Below the pieces are notes generated by a model. The model was not told where the DNA came from. It searched no databases and worked only from the letters and a program-made list of their open reading frames with translations. 64,000 nucleotides of DNA from Oscillospiraceae bacterium (lineage in GTDB: Bacteria > Bacillota > Clostridia > Oscillospirales > Oscillospiraceae), in NCBI GenBank assembly GCA_021770845.1, contig JAETQF010000008.1, forward strand, positions 52,712-116,711, given 5' to 3'. Shown here one piece after another: positions 1-7,058 of the stretch (positions are counted from its first letter, which is position 1; every line of letters begins with the position of its first letter). The position numbers were made by a program, and so were the translations under genes.

Positions 1-495
1 TTTACCGATGCCACCTCCGCCGCCACCCCCCTGGCCATCCTGAGCTCCGAGGGCGCGGCGGGCCAGCTGCCCACCCTGGGGCAGATGTTCCTGGGCGCCC
101 GGGGCGGCTCCATGGGCGAGACCTCCTGCCTGGCCCTGCTGCTGGGCGGCATCTACCTGGTCTACCGCAGGGTCATCACCTGGCACACCCCTGTGGCCTT
201 CATCGGCACCGTGCTGGTGTGCACCGCCCTGCTGGGCCAGCAGCCCCTCTATCAGGTGATGGCGGGCGGCCTGTTCATCGGCGCCATCTTCATGGCCACC
301 GACTACACCACCTCCCCCCCCACCCCCGCCGGCAAGCTGATCTTCGGCCTGGGCTGCGGCCTGATCACCGTGCTCATCCGCGTCTGGGGCAACTATCCGG
401 AGGGCGTGTCCTTCTCCATCCTGCTGATGAACATCCTGAATCCGTACATCTGTGAGTGGACGAAAACCAAACCGTTTGGAGGTGTGCAGGCATGA
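1..495 (+). CDS. rnfD: RnfD, 3' part (Rnf electron-transport complex subunit D)
   Basis: This is the C-terminal part of a membrane subunit of the Rnf complex, which couples ferredoxin:NAD+ electron transfer to ion pumping; the 5' end lies before the window. The first codons read TDATSAATPL, which fits the RnfD site where FMN is attached covalently to a Thr (here the codon at 25-27). Several hydrophobic segments follow, including a CGLITVLIRVWGNYPEG stretch typical of the family. The stop codon overlaps the ATG of rnfG (ATGA), so the two are probably translationally coupled. The order D-G-E-A-B matches clostridial rnf operons, which places rnfC just upstream. Confidence 0.93.
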   Translation, partial: FTDATSAATPLAILSSEGAAGQLPTLGQMFLGARGGSMGETSCLALLLGGIYLVYRRVITWHTPVAFIGTVLVCTALLGQQPLYQVMAGGLFIGAIFMATDYTTSPPTPAGKLIFGLGCGLITVLIRVWGNYPEGVSFSILLMNILNPYICEWTKTKPFGGVQA

Positions 496-1034
496 CGAAA
501 GCGAAATCCAATGTGGTCAGCGACTTTGTGGCCCCCATCGCCGTGCTGGTGATCATCTGCGCGGTGATGAGCCTGCTGCTGGCCCTCACCAACGACGCCA
601 CCGCCCCCATCATCGCCGCCGCCGAGGCCAAGGCCAAGGAGGAGGCCCGGATGGAGGTGCTCCCCGAGGCCGACAGCTTCCTTCAGGTGGAGATCGCGGG
701 CCTGCCCGCCTCCGTCACCGAGGTGTTCCAGGCCGAGAACGGCGCGGGCTACACCTTCTCCATCACCGCCCAGGGCTACGGCGGCAAGAACACCCTGAAG
801 ATGGCCGTGGGCATCGACATGGACGGCAAGATCACCGGGACGAAGGTGCTGGATCACAAGGAGACGGCCGGTCTGGGCTCCAAGATTACCACCGACGCCT
901 TCCAGGGCCAGTTCCCCGGCAAGGATCGGGGGCTGGAGGGCGTGGACAACATCTCGGGCGCGACCTTCTCCTCCAACTATTTCCGGGCCGCCATCGCGGA
1001 CGCCTACACCGCGTTCGACCTGGTGAACGGCTGA
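492..1034 (+). CDS. rnfG: RnfG, FMN-binding subunit of the Rnf complex
   Basis: A 180-residue protein with one N-terminal membrane segment (about residues 10-32) and an extracytoplasmic FMN-binding domain. The flavinylation motif SGAT is at residues 155-158, with Thr158 the expected site of covalent FMN attachment. An ETAGLGSKI segment near 124-132 is also typical of RnfG. An in-frame ATG 36 bases upstream exists, but the start at 492 is preceded by GGAGG at 479-483 with good spacing and overlaps the rnfD stop. It passes electrons between the FMN of RnfD and the other membrane subunits. Flavinylation would need an ApbE transferase, which is not in this window. Confidence 0.93.
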   Translation: MTKAKSNVVSDFVAPIAVLVIICAVMSLLLALTNDATAPIIAAAEAKAKEEARMEVLPEADSFLQVEIAGLPASVTEVFQAENGAGYTFSITAQGYGGKNTLKMAVGIDMDGKITGTKVLDHKETAGLGSKITTDAFQGQFPGKDRGLEGVDNISGATFSSNYFRAAIADAYTAFDLVNG

Positions 1035-1047
1035 GGAAGGGAGGCAC

Positions 1048-1749
1048 ATGGATATGAAAAACAATAAGCTGAAAATCCTGACCAACGGCATCATCAAGGA
1101 AAACCCCATCCTGGTGCTGATTCTGGGCACCTGCCCCTTCCTGGCGGTCACCACCCAGGCGTCCAACGCCATTGGCATGGGCGCGGCGGTCACCTTCGTG
1201 CTGCTGTGCTCCAACATCATGATCTCCCTGCTGCGCAAGGTGATCTCCGACAAGGTGCGCATCCCCTGCTACATCGTGGTCATCGCCTCCTTCGTCACCC
1301 TGGTGCAGATGATCGTCAAGGCCTACCTGCCCGACCTGGACAAGGCCTTGGGCCTGTACCTGCCCCTCATCGTGGTGAACTGCATCATCCTGGGCCGGGC
1401 GGAGATGTTCGCCAACAAGAACAACCCCTTCGACTCCGCCCTGGACGCCATCGGCATGGGCGTGGGCTACACCCTGGCCATGCTGGCCATGGCCTCCATC
1501 CGCGAGATCTTCGGCGCGGGCACCTGGTTCGGCATCGAGATTCCGGTGCTGATCGACAACAACATCTCCATCATGACCATGGCCCCCGGCGGCTTCGCCA
1601 TCTTCGGCATTCTCATCGCCATCATCAACAAGGCCAGCAACGGCAAGGCCATCAAGAAAAAGGACTTCAGCTGTGAGGGCTGCCCCAGCGCCGCCGCGTG
1701 CAACGGGCAGAACTGCGCTGAGAAGAAGAAGGAGGCTGCCGCGAAATGA
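1048..1749 (+). CDS. rnfE: RnfE, integral membrane subunit of the Rnf complex
   Basis: A 233-residue polytopic membrane protein of the RnfA/RnfE (NqrD/NqrE) family, with about six hydrophobic segments and the family-typical N-terminal ENPILVLILGTCPFLAV. RnfE and RnfA are paralogues that form the central ion and electron channel. A lysine-rich cytoplasmic tail carries four clustered cysteines (residues 209, 212, 218 and 223) beyond the conserved core. A GGGAGG-type ribosome-binding site precedes the start, and the last codons overlap the ATG of rnfA. Confidence 0.93.
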   Translation: MDMKNNKLKILTNGIIKENPILVLILGTCPFLAVTTQASNAIGMGAAVTFVLLCSNIMISLLRKVISDKVRIPCYIVVIASFVTLVQMIVKAYLPDLDKALGLYLPLIVVNCIILGRAEMFANKNNPFDSALDAIGMGVGYTLAMLAMASIREIFGAGTWFGIEIPVLIDNNISIMTMAPGGFAIFGILIAIINKASNGKAIKKKDFSCEGCPSAAACNGQNCAEKKKEAAAK

Positions 1750-2357
1750 AAGAGTTATTAGCCATCGTCATGGCGGCCGTTCTGGTGAACAACTACGTGC
1801 TGGCCCAGTTCCTGGGCATCTGCCCCTTCCTGGGCGTGTCCAAGAAGCTGGATCAGGCCGCCGGTATGAGCGTGGCCGTCATCTTCGTCATGGTGCTGGC
1901 CACCGCCGTCACCTATCCCATCCAGAACTTCGTGCTCAACCAGCTGGGGCTGGGCTACCTCCAGACCATCGTGTTCATCCTGGTGATCGCCGCCCTGGTG
2001 CAGCTGGTGGAGATCATCCTCAAGAAGTACATCCCCGCCCTCCACGCCTCCCTGGGCGTGTACCTGCCCCTGATCACCACCAACTGCGCGGTGCTGGGCG
2101 TGTGCATCAGCAACGTGGACAACTACATGGGCGTCACTGCCTTCGGCGGCTCCTTCGTCCAGGCGCTGTTCAACGCCCTGGGCTCCGGCCTGGGCTTCCT
2201 GCTGGCCATGGTGCTGTTCTCCGGCGTGCGCAGCCGGGTGGACAAGTGCAAGTGCCCCGAGTGCTTCAAGGGGATGCCCATCACCCTGATCTCCGCGGCC
2301 ATCGTGTCCGTGTCCTTCATGGGCTTCGCCGGCCTCGTGGAAAACCTGCTGGGTTAA
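1746..2357 (+). CDS. rnfA: RnfA, integral membrane subunit of the Rnf complex
   Basis: A 203-residue polytopic membrane protein, the RnfA paralogue of the preceding gene. The N-terminal segment VNNYVLAQFLGICPFLGVSK is diagnostic for RnfA, and six hydrophobic segments are visible. In solved Rnf and Nqr complexes the RnfA/RnfE pair holds an intramembrane iron-sulfur centre; that is family knowledge, not shown here. The start overlaps the rnfE stop in an ATGA arrangement, which supports one transcript with coupled translation. Confidence 0.93.
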   Translation: MKELLAIVMAAVLVNNYVLAQFLGICPFLGVSKKLDQAAGMSVAVIFVMVLATAVTYPIQNFVLNQLGLGYLQTIVFILVIAALVQLVEIILKKYIPALHASLGVYLPLITTNCAVLGVCISNVDNYMGVTAFGGSFVQALFNALGSGLGFLLAMVLFSGVRSRVDKCKCPECFKGMPITLISAAIVSVSFMGFAGLVENLLG

Positions 2358-2372
2358 GGAGGGGAAGCGTTT

Positions 2373-3197
2373 ATGGATAATCCGATTGTCATTGCAGTGA
2401 TCGTGGTGGCCGTCATCGGCCTGCTGTGCGCCGTGATGCTGACCATCGCCTCCAAGTTCATGGCGGTGGAGGTGGACGAGCGCATCCCCATGGTGCGCGA
2501 GTGCCTGCCCGGCGCCAACTGCGGCGCCTGCGGCTTCGCCGGGTGCGACGGGTACGCCGCCGCCCTGGTGGAGGATCCCGAGCTGGCCGTCAACCTGTGC
2601 GTCCCCGGCGGGGCCACCGCCGCCGAGAGCATCGGCAAGGTGCTGGGCCGGGAGGCCGGCGACGTTGCCAAGCAGGTGGCCGAGGTGCGCTGCTCCGGCA
2701 CCTGTGAGGCCACCTCCGTGAAGATGGACTACAAGGGCCTGGAGAGCTGCGCCGCCGCCAAGCTGCTGTTCGGCGGCACCGGCAAGTGCGTCTACGGCTG
2801 CATCGGCCTGGGCGACTGCGCCCAGGTGTGCCCCGTGTCCGCCATCCACATCAACGGCGGGCTGGCCCGGGTGGACGCCAGCGTGTGCATCGGCTGCGGC
2901 CTGTGCGCCAAGACCTGCCCCAACGGCGTCATCGCCATCCGCCCCGCCGACGCCCACATGGTGGTGGACTGCAACAGCCACCAGAAGGGCGCGGGCACCC
3001 GCAAGAGCTGCTCCGCGGGCTGCATCGGCTGCCATCTGTGCGAGAAGAACTGCCACACCGGGGCCATCACCGTCACCGACAACCTGGCGTCCATCGACTA
3101 CGCCAAGTGCGACGGCTGCGGCAAGTGCATCGAGGTGTGTAAGGCCGGGTGCCTGGTGGCGCTGAACATCACCAAGGCTGAGGTCGTCAACGGCTGA
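2373..3197 (+). CDS. rnfB: RnfB, iron-sulfur subunit of the Rnf complex
   Basis: A 274-residue protein with an N-terminal membrane anchor (about 5-25), then the RnfB 4Fe-4S motif with cysteines 44, 50, 53, 58 and 76. Four ferredoxin-type Cys motifs follow, around 139-153, 172-182, 213-227 and 246-256, so at least five clusters are likely. It takes electrons from reduced ferredoxin and feeds them into the membrane part of Rnf. GGAGG precedes the ATG after a short gap from rnfA. It is the last rnf gene, and hairpins follow its stop. Confidence 0.94.
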   Translation: MDNPIVIAVIVVAVIGLLCAVMLTIASKFMAVEVDERIPMVRECLPGANCGACGFAGCDGYAAALVEDPELAVNLCVPGGATAAESIGKVLGREAGDVAKQVAEVRCSGTCEATSVKMDYKGLESCAAAKLLFGGTGKCVYGCIGLGDCAQVCPVSAIHINGGLARVDASVCIGCGLCAKTCPNGVIAIRPADAHMVVDCNSHQKGAGTRKSCSAGCIGCHLCEKNCHTGAITVTDNLASIDYAKCDGCGKCIEVCKAGCLVALNITKAEVVNG

Positions 3198-3212
3198 TAA
3201 GAGGAAATCGGA

Positions 3213-3240
3213 GGCACGGCGGGCCATAGCCCGCCGTGCC
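3213..3240 (+). terminator. Stem-loop downstream of rnfB
   Basis: Perfect 12-bp inverted repeat (GGCACGGCGGGC and its complement) with a 4-nt loop, 15 bases after the rnfB stop. It has no U-tract, so it is more likely a processing, stability or weak termination signal than a full intrinsic terminator. A second, imperfect hairpin with a GCGA loop follows at about 3254-3276. Confidence 0.5.
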
Positions 3241-3302
3241 CCGAAGCATGGACGGGGGAAGGCCGCGAGGCCCTCCCTCCGTTGCGGTTTTGGAGGAATT
3301 CT

Positions 3303-3680
3303 GTGGAGTGGTTGAAAACCCATCGGAACGATGTTATACTGATTGCCGTACTCATCGCCCTGGGCGGTGCGCTGCTGCTGTGGCTGGGGCTCACCCGGCA
3401 GGTGGGAGGCGTGGCCCGGGTGCAGATCGACGGCGAGACGGTGATGGAGCTGCCCCTCAGCCAGGACGCCCGGGTGGAGTTAGGCGAGCCGGGCCGCGGC
3501 AACCTGTTGATCATTGAGAACGGCACGGCCCGGGTGGAGCGGGCGGACTGCCCCGACCAGGTGTGCGTGCGCCAGGGGGCGGTGCGCTACAACGGGGAGT
3601 CCATCGTCTGCCTGCCCCATAAGCTCATCGTCTCCATCGAGGGGGGCGTGGAAAACGGCGTGGACGGCTCCACGGGTTAG
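3303..3680 (+). CDS. NusG domain II-containing small membrane protein
   Basis: A 125-residue protein with one N-terminal membrane segment (about 8-28) and an extracytoplasmic domain of the NusG-II type. Diagnostic is the C-terminal region with DCPDQVCVRQG followed by IVCLPHKLIV, which contains three conserved cysteines. I chose the GTG at 3303 because GGAGG (3292-3296) lies 6 bases upstream; a TTG at 3282 has no such site. The family often sits beside Rnf, FMN-binding and Gx-transporter genes in Firmicutes, as here; its biochemical role is not established. Confidence 0.8.
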   Translation: MEWLKTHRNDVILIAVLIALGGALLLWLGLTRQVGGVARVQIDGETVMELPLSQDARVELGEPGRGNLLIIENGTARVERADCPDQVCVRQGAVRYNGESIVCLPHKLIVSIEGGVENGVDGSTG

Positions 3681-3689
3681 GAGGATGGG

Positions 3690-4178
3690 ATGAAAGCGTC
3701 AAAAGTGGCCCAGTACGGGCTGTTGACCGCCCTGGCCCTGGTGCTGTCCTATCTGGAGTCGCTGGTGCCCCCCCTGTGGGTGCCGGGGGTGAAGCTGGGC
3801 CTGCCCAACCTGGCTATCGTGTTTGCCCTGTACCGCCTGGGCTGGAAGGACGCCTGCGTGATCTCGCTGGTGCGGGTGGTGCTGGTGGCCCTGCTGTTCG
3901 GCAACGGGGCGGCGCTGGCCTACAGCGCGGCGGGGGCGGCGCTGAGCCTGACCCTCATGGGTCTGCTGAAGCGGACGGGGAAGTTCTCCTCGGTGGGCGT
4001 CAGCGTGGCGGGGGGTGTGGCCCACAACGCGGGGCAGATTTTAGTGGCCATGGCCATGCTGGGGACCTCCCGGCTTGCGTGGTATCTGCCGGTGTTGTGG
4101 ATTTCCGGGACGGTGGCCGGGGTGCTGATCGGGATCGTGTCCGGGATACTGGTAAAGCGGGTGCCGGAACAAAAATGA
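3690..4178 (+). CDS. Gx transporter family membrane protein (ECF S-component-like, HepI-like)
   Basis: A 162-residue, strongly hydrophobic protein with about five membrane segments. The segments LESLVPPLWVPGVKLGLPNL and VISLVRVVLVALLFGNG are typical of the Gx transporter or 'heptaprenyl diphosphate synthase component I' family, which resembles ECF substrate-binding components. The substrate is unknown. GGAGG precedes the ATG, 9 bases after the NusG-II gene, a gene pair that recurs in Firmicutes and probably acts together. Confidence 0.8.
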   Translation: MKASKVAQYGLLTALALVLSYLESLVPPLWVPGVKLGLPNLAIVFALYRLGWKDACVISLVRVVLVALLFGNGAALAYSAAGAALSLTLMGLLKRTGKFSSVGVSVAGGVAHNAGQILVAMAMLGTSRLAWYLPVLWISGTVAGVLIGIVSGILVKRVPEQK

Positions 4179-4188
4179 GGTGGTTCGC

Positions 4189-4389
4189 ATGAAATTGAAA
4201 CCGGTTGGATTGCTGACCCTTGTGGTCTGGGGGATTGTGTCGGTGCTCTGGATTGGGCGCTCCATTTACAACGCTGTGTCCGGCATGGAGGGGACGCCGT
4301 GGTTTAACGTCCTGCTGGCCGCAATTTGGTTTGCCAGTTTTTGCGTTATGCTCTATCGGTTTTGGAAGGGCCGGAAAGGCAAAGAATAA
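4189..4389 (+). CDS. Small two-TM membrane protein, unknown function
   Basis: A 66-residue protein with two predicted membrane segments (about 6-23 and 38-56) separated by a short loop, ending in a basic tail (RFWKGRKGKE). The ATG at 4189 has GAGG 8 bases upstream, overlapping the stop of the preceding gene, so it is probably cotranscribed with it. I do not recognise the family. Confidence 0.6.
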   Translation: MKLKPVGLLTLVVWGIVSVLWIGRSIYNAVSGMEGTPWFNVLLAAIWFASFCVMLYRFWKGRKGKE

Positions 4390-4401
4390 GGAGGTTTTCC
4401 C

Positions 4402-5070
4402 ATGAATTTGAACACAACCGGGCTGTTTGACCTGAGCCACACCCTGGCTGGGGACTATCTGGCCCGCTTTGCATACCCCTGGCAGGCCCTGGACGGCATC
4501 AAGGAGCTGATCCTCACTCTGGGCCCCGCCCTGGGGAACGACTACGAGGAGCGCGCCCCCCAGGTGTGGGTGCACGAGACGGCCAAAATCGCCCCCACCG
4601 CCTTCCTGGGCGCGCCCTGCATCATCGGCCCGGACACCGAGGTGCGCCACTGCGCCTTTATCCGGGGCTCCGCCCTGGTGGGGGCAAACTGCGTCGTCGG
4701 CAACTCGGTGGAGCTGAAAAACGTGATCCTGTTCGACAGCGTCCAGGTGCCCCACTACAACTACGTGGGCGACTCCATCCTGGGCTACAAGAGCCACATG
4801 GGGGCGGGCTCCATCACCTCCAACGTGAAGTCGGACAAAACCCCCGTCACCGTGAAAAACGAGGGGGAGGCCATGGAGACGGGCCGGAAGAAGTTCGGCG
4901 CGATTTTAGGCGACTGCGTGGAGGTGGGCTGCAACAGCGTGCTCAACCCGGGCACCGTCATCGGCCCCCGCAGCAACGTCTATCCCCTGTCCTGCGTCCG
5001 GGGCGTGATTCCGGCGGACAGCATCTATAAGACCGGGGGCGTCGTCGTCCCCAAGCGGAAGGGAGACTGA
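4402..5070 (+). CDS. Left-handed beta-helix protein, GlmU C-domain-like (UDP-GlcNAc pyrophosphorylase family)
   Basis: A 222-residue protein whose central part shows hexapeptide repeats of a left-handed beta-helix (for example IAPTAFLGAPCIIGPDTEV and VVGNSVELKNVI), as in acetyltransferases and the C-terminal half of GlmU. The phrase YVGDSILGYKSHMGAGSITSN resembles the GlmU acetyltransferase core. The N-terminal GlmU nucleotidyltransferase domain is missing. GlmM is encoded 2 bases downstream, so a role in aminosugar-phosphate metabolism for the cell wall is reasonable; the exact substrate is not shown. Such proteins are often annotated as UDP-N-acetylglucosamine pyrophosphorylase. Confidence 0.7.
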   Translation: MNLNTTGLFDLSHTLAGDYLARFAYPWQALDGIKELILTLGPALGNDYEERAPQVWVHETAKIAPTAFLGAPCIIGPDTEVRHCAFIRGSALVGANCVVGNSVELKNVILFDSVQVPHYNYVGDSILGYKSHMGAGSITSNVKSDKTPVTVKNEGEAMETGRKKFGAILGDCVEVGCNSVLNPGTVIGPRSNVYPLSCVRGVIPADSIYKTGGVVVPKRKGD

Positions 5071-5072
5071 CT

Positions 5073-6440
5073 ATGGGAAAATACTTCGGCACCGACGGCT
5101 TCCGGGGCAAGGCCAACGTGGAGCTCACCGCCCATCACGCCTATGAGGTGGGCCGCTTCCTGGGCTGGTACTACGGCCGGGAGCGCAAGGCCCGCATCGT
5201 GGTGGGCAAGGACACCCGCCGCTCCAGCTATATGCTGGAGTACGCCATCAGCGCGGGCATGGCCGCCTCCGGGGCGGACGTGTACCTGCTCCACGTCACC
5301 ACCACCCCCTCCGTGTCCTACGTCACCCGGACGGACGGGTTCGACTGCGGCGTGATGATCTCCGCCTCCCACAACCCCTACTATGACAACGGCATCAAGC
5401 TGATGAACCGGGAGGGGGAGAAGATGGACGAGGGCACCATCCGGCTGGTGGAGGACTATCTGGACGGCACCCTGTCTGTGGACGGCCAGGCCCTGCCCAA
5501 GCTGCCCTTCGCCACCGGCGAGGGGATCGGCAGCATCGTGGATCACGCCGCGGGCCGCAACCGCTATATGGGCTACCTGATCTCGCTGGCGGTGTACTCC
5601 TTCCGGGGGAAGAAGATCGCCCTGGACTGCGCCAACGGCTCCGCCTGGAGCATCGCCCCCAACGTGTTCCGCTCTTTAGGCGCGGACGTGTATGTCATCA
5701 ACGACCGCCCGGACGGGCTGAACATCAACCTAAACGCCGGATCCACCCACATCGATGGGCTCAAAAAGTACGTGGTGGAGCACGGCTGCGACGCGGGCTT
5801 CGCCTTCGACGGGGACGCCGACCGCTGCCTTGCCGTGGACGAGAAGGGGAACCTGGTGGACGGCGACCAGATCATGTATCTGTACGGCCTGTATATGAAG
5901 GAGCGGGGCAAGCTGCTCACCAATACGGTGGTGACCACCGTCATGTCCAACTTCGGGCTGTACAAGGCGCTGGACGCGGCGGGCATCGGGTACGTCAAGA
6001 CCGCCGTGGGGGATAAGTACGTCTATGAGGACATGGTGAAGAACGGCCGCCGTTTGGGCGGCGAGCAGTCAGGGCACATCATCTTCTCCAAGTACGCCCG
6101 GACGGGGGACGGCATCCTCACCGCCCTGAAGGTGATGGAGGTGATGATGGCCAAGAAGGAGACGCTGAGCCGTCTGGCGGAGCCGGTGACCATTTATCCC
6201 CAGGTGCTGATCAACGTGCGGGTGAAGGACAAGAAAACCGCCCAGGACGATCCCGCCGTCCAGGCGTCGGTACAGGCCGTGGCGGACGAGCTGGGGGACA
6301 CGGGCCGGATCCTGGTGCGGGAGTCGGGCACCGAGCCGCTGGTGCGCGTGATGGTGGAGGCTTCGGAAAAGGGCCTTTGCCAGGCCCTGGCCCAGCGGGT
6401 GGTGGACGTGATCCGCACCCAGGGGCACGGGGCGGAATAA
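5073..6440 (+). CDS. glmM: Phosphoglucosamine mutase
   Basis: A 455-residue alpha-D-phosphohexomutase family protein of normal GlmM length. It begins with the family-typical KYFGTDGFRGKAN, has the phosphoserine loop MISASHNPYYDNGIKL, the metal-binding FAFDGDADRCLAVD, the sugar-binding GGEQSGHII, and the C-terminal phosphate-binding RESGTEPLVRVMVE. GlmM converts glucosamine-6-phosphate to glucosamine-1-phosphate on the way to UDP-GlcNAc and peptidoglycan. It follows the beta-helix gene directly, and no other terminator-like hairpin intervenes before the one at 6442. Confidence 0.88.
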   Translation: MGKYFGTDGFRGKANVELTAHHAYEVGRFLGWYYGRERKARIVVGKDTRRSSYMLEYAISAGMAASGADVYLLHVTTTPSVSYVTRTDGFDCGVMISASHNPYYDNGIKLMNREGEKMDEGTIRLVEDYLDGTLSVDGQALPKLPFATGEGIGSIVDHAAGRNRYMGYLISLAVYSFRGKKIALDCANGSAWSIAPNVFRSLGADVYVINDRPDGLNINLNAGSTHIDGLKKYVVEHGCDAGFAFDGDADRCLAVDEKGNLVDGDQIMYLYGLYMKERGKLLTNTVVTTVMSNFGLYKALDAAGIGYVKTAVGDKYVYEDMVKNGRRLGGEQSGHIIFSKYARTGDGILTALKVMEVMMAKKETLSRLAEPVTIYPQVLINVRVKDKKTAQDDPAVQASVQAVADELGDTGRILVRESGTEPLVRVMVEASEKGLCQALAQRVVDVIRTQGHGAE

Positions 6441-6441
6441 T

Positions 6442-6460
6442 GGCAGGGTTGCGCCCTGCC
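6442..6460. terminator. Stem-loop after glmM, outer unit of the palindromic element
   Basis: Inverted repeat GGCAGGG / CCCTGCC with a 5-nt loop, immediately after the glmM stop. It could terminate glmM, though it lacks a T-run. A related 12-bp hairpin with one mismatch lies at 7021-7049 in inverted orientation. Confidence 0.45.
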
Positions 6461-7049
6461 GGGGGCGTTACTTTTCCCACGTGGGAAAAGTAACCAAAAG
6501 GACGCTTAAGGGGGAGACCGCCGGATCGCGCTTCGCGCTCAGGCGGTCTCCCCCTTAAGAATCCCCCATTTACGGGGGCTGTCAGATCGGTGGGGTTGAT
6601 GGGTACCCTTCCGGCGCGGAGGGGATACGGACGCGGATGCCCCTGTCGCCGCTGCCGCTGAGTGGTGTGGGTACTGAGAAGTGGGTGGGATCCACGTCAG
6701 ATGCGCCTGGGTGTCGTGTGGTGCTTCACGGGTGCGGATTGGGTGCGCTGCTTGCGGCGGGGTGGTTAGCCTGAGAAGCTCAGGCGCCAGCCGTGGGAAC
6801 CACCTGGGTGCTGTCCCCACACACGGGCGGCAGCACCAATGGGGGAGAAGCCAGTCCAGTCTTTGCGCGCCGGTCACTCCCCCGCCCCGCAAAATCGGCG
6901 TGCCCTTGACCTTAATGGGGGTTCTTAGGGGGTGGCCGACTAAGGACGCGAAGCGTCCGCCGGAGGCCACCCCCTAAGCGCGCTCTTTGGTTACTTTCTC
7001 TCGCGCGAGAGAAAGTAACGCCCCCCGCAGGGGCGTACCCTGCAGGGGG
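6442..7049. repeat. Mirror-symmetric composite palindromic element
   Basis: About 610 bases between convergent genes, with no convincing coding sequence. Both ends carry the same modules in inverted order: an outer GC-rich hairpin (6442-6460; 7021-7049), a perfect palindrome built on GTTACTTT...AAAGTAAC (28 nt at 6467-6494; 30 nt at 6990-7019), then a long hairpin starting CTTA(A)GGGGG (18-bp stem 6505-6522/6542-6559; 14-bp stem 6924-6937/6965-6978). The sequence between the palindrome and the long stem (CCAAAnnnnCGC) and just inside the stem (CCCCCATT) is also shared. The core at 6570-6915 shows no clear feature. It may be a miniature mobile element, an extragenic repeat pair or a bidirectional terminator. 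Confidence 0.65.
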
Positions 7050-7058
7050 CAAGGGGGA

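Noticed and set aside
1758..3323. Long antisense open frames opposite rnf genes and throughout the window
   Set aside because: They mirror the high-GC third-base pattern of the real genes and give Gly/Arg/His-rich translations without motifs.
6539..6977. Open frames on both strands inside the palindromic element
   Set aside because: They have no ribosome-binding site, read through the hairpins, and show composition typical of random high-GC sequence.
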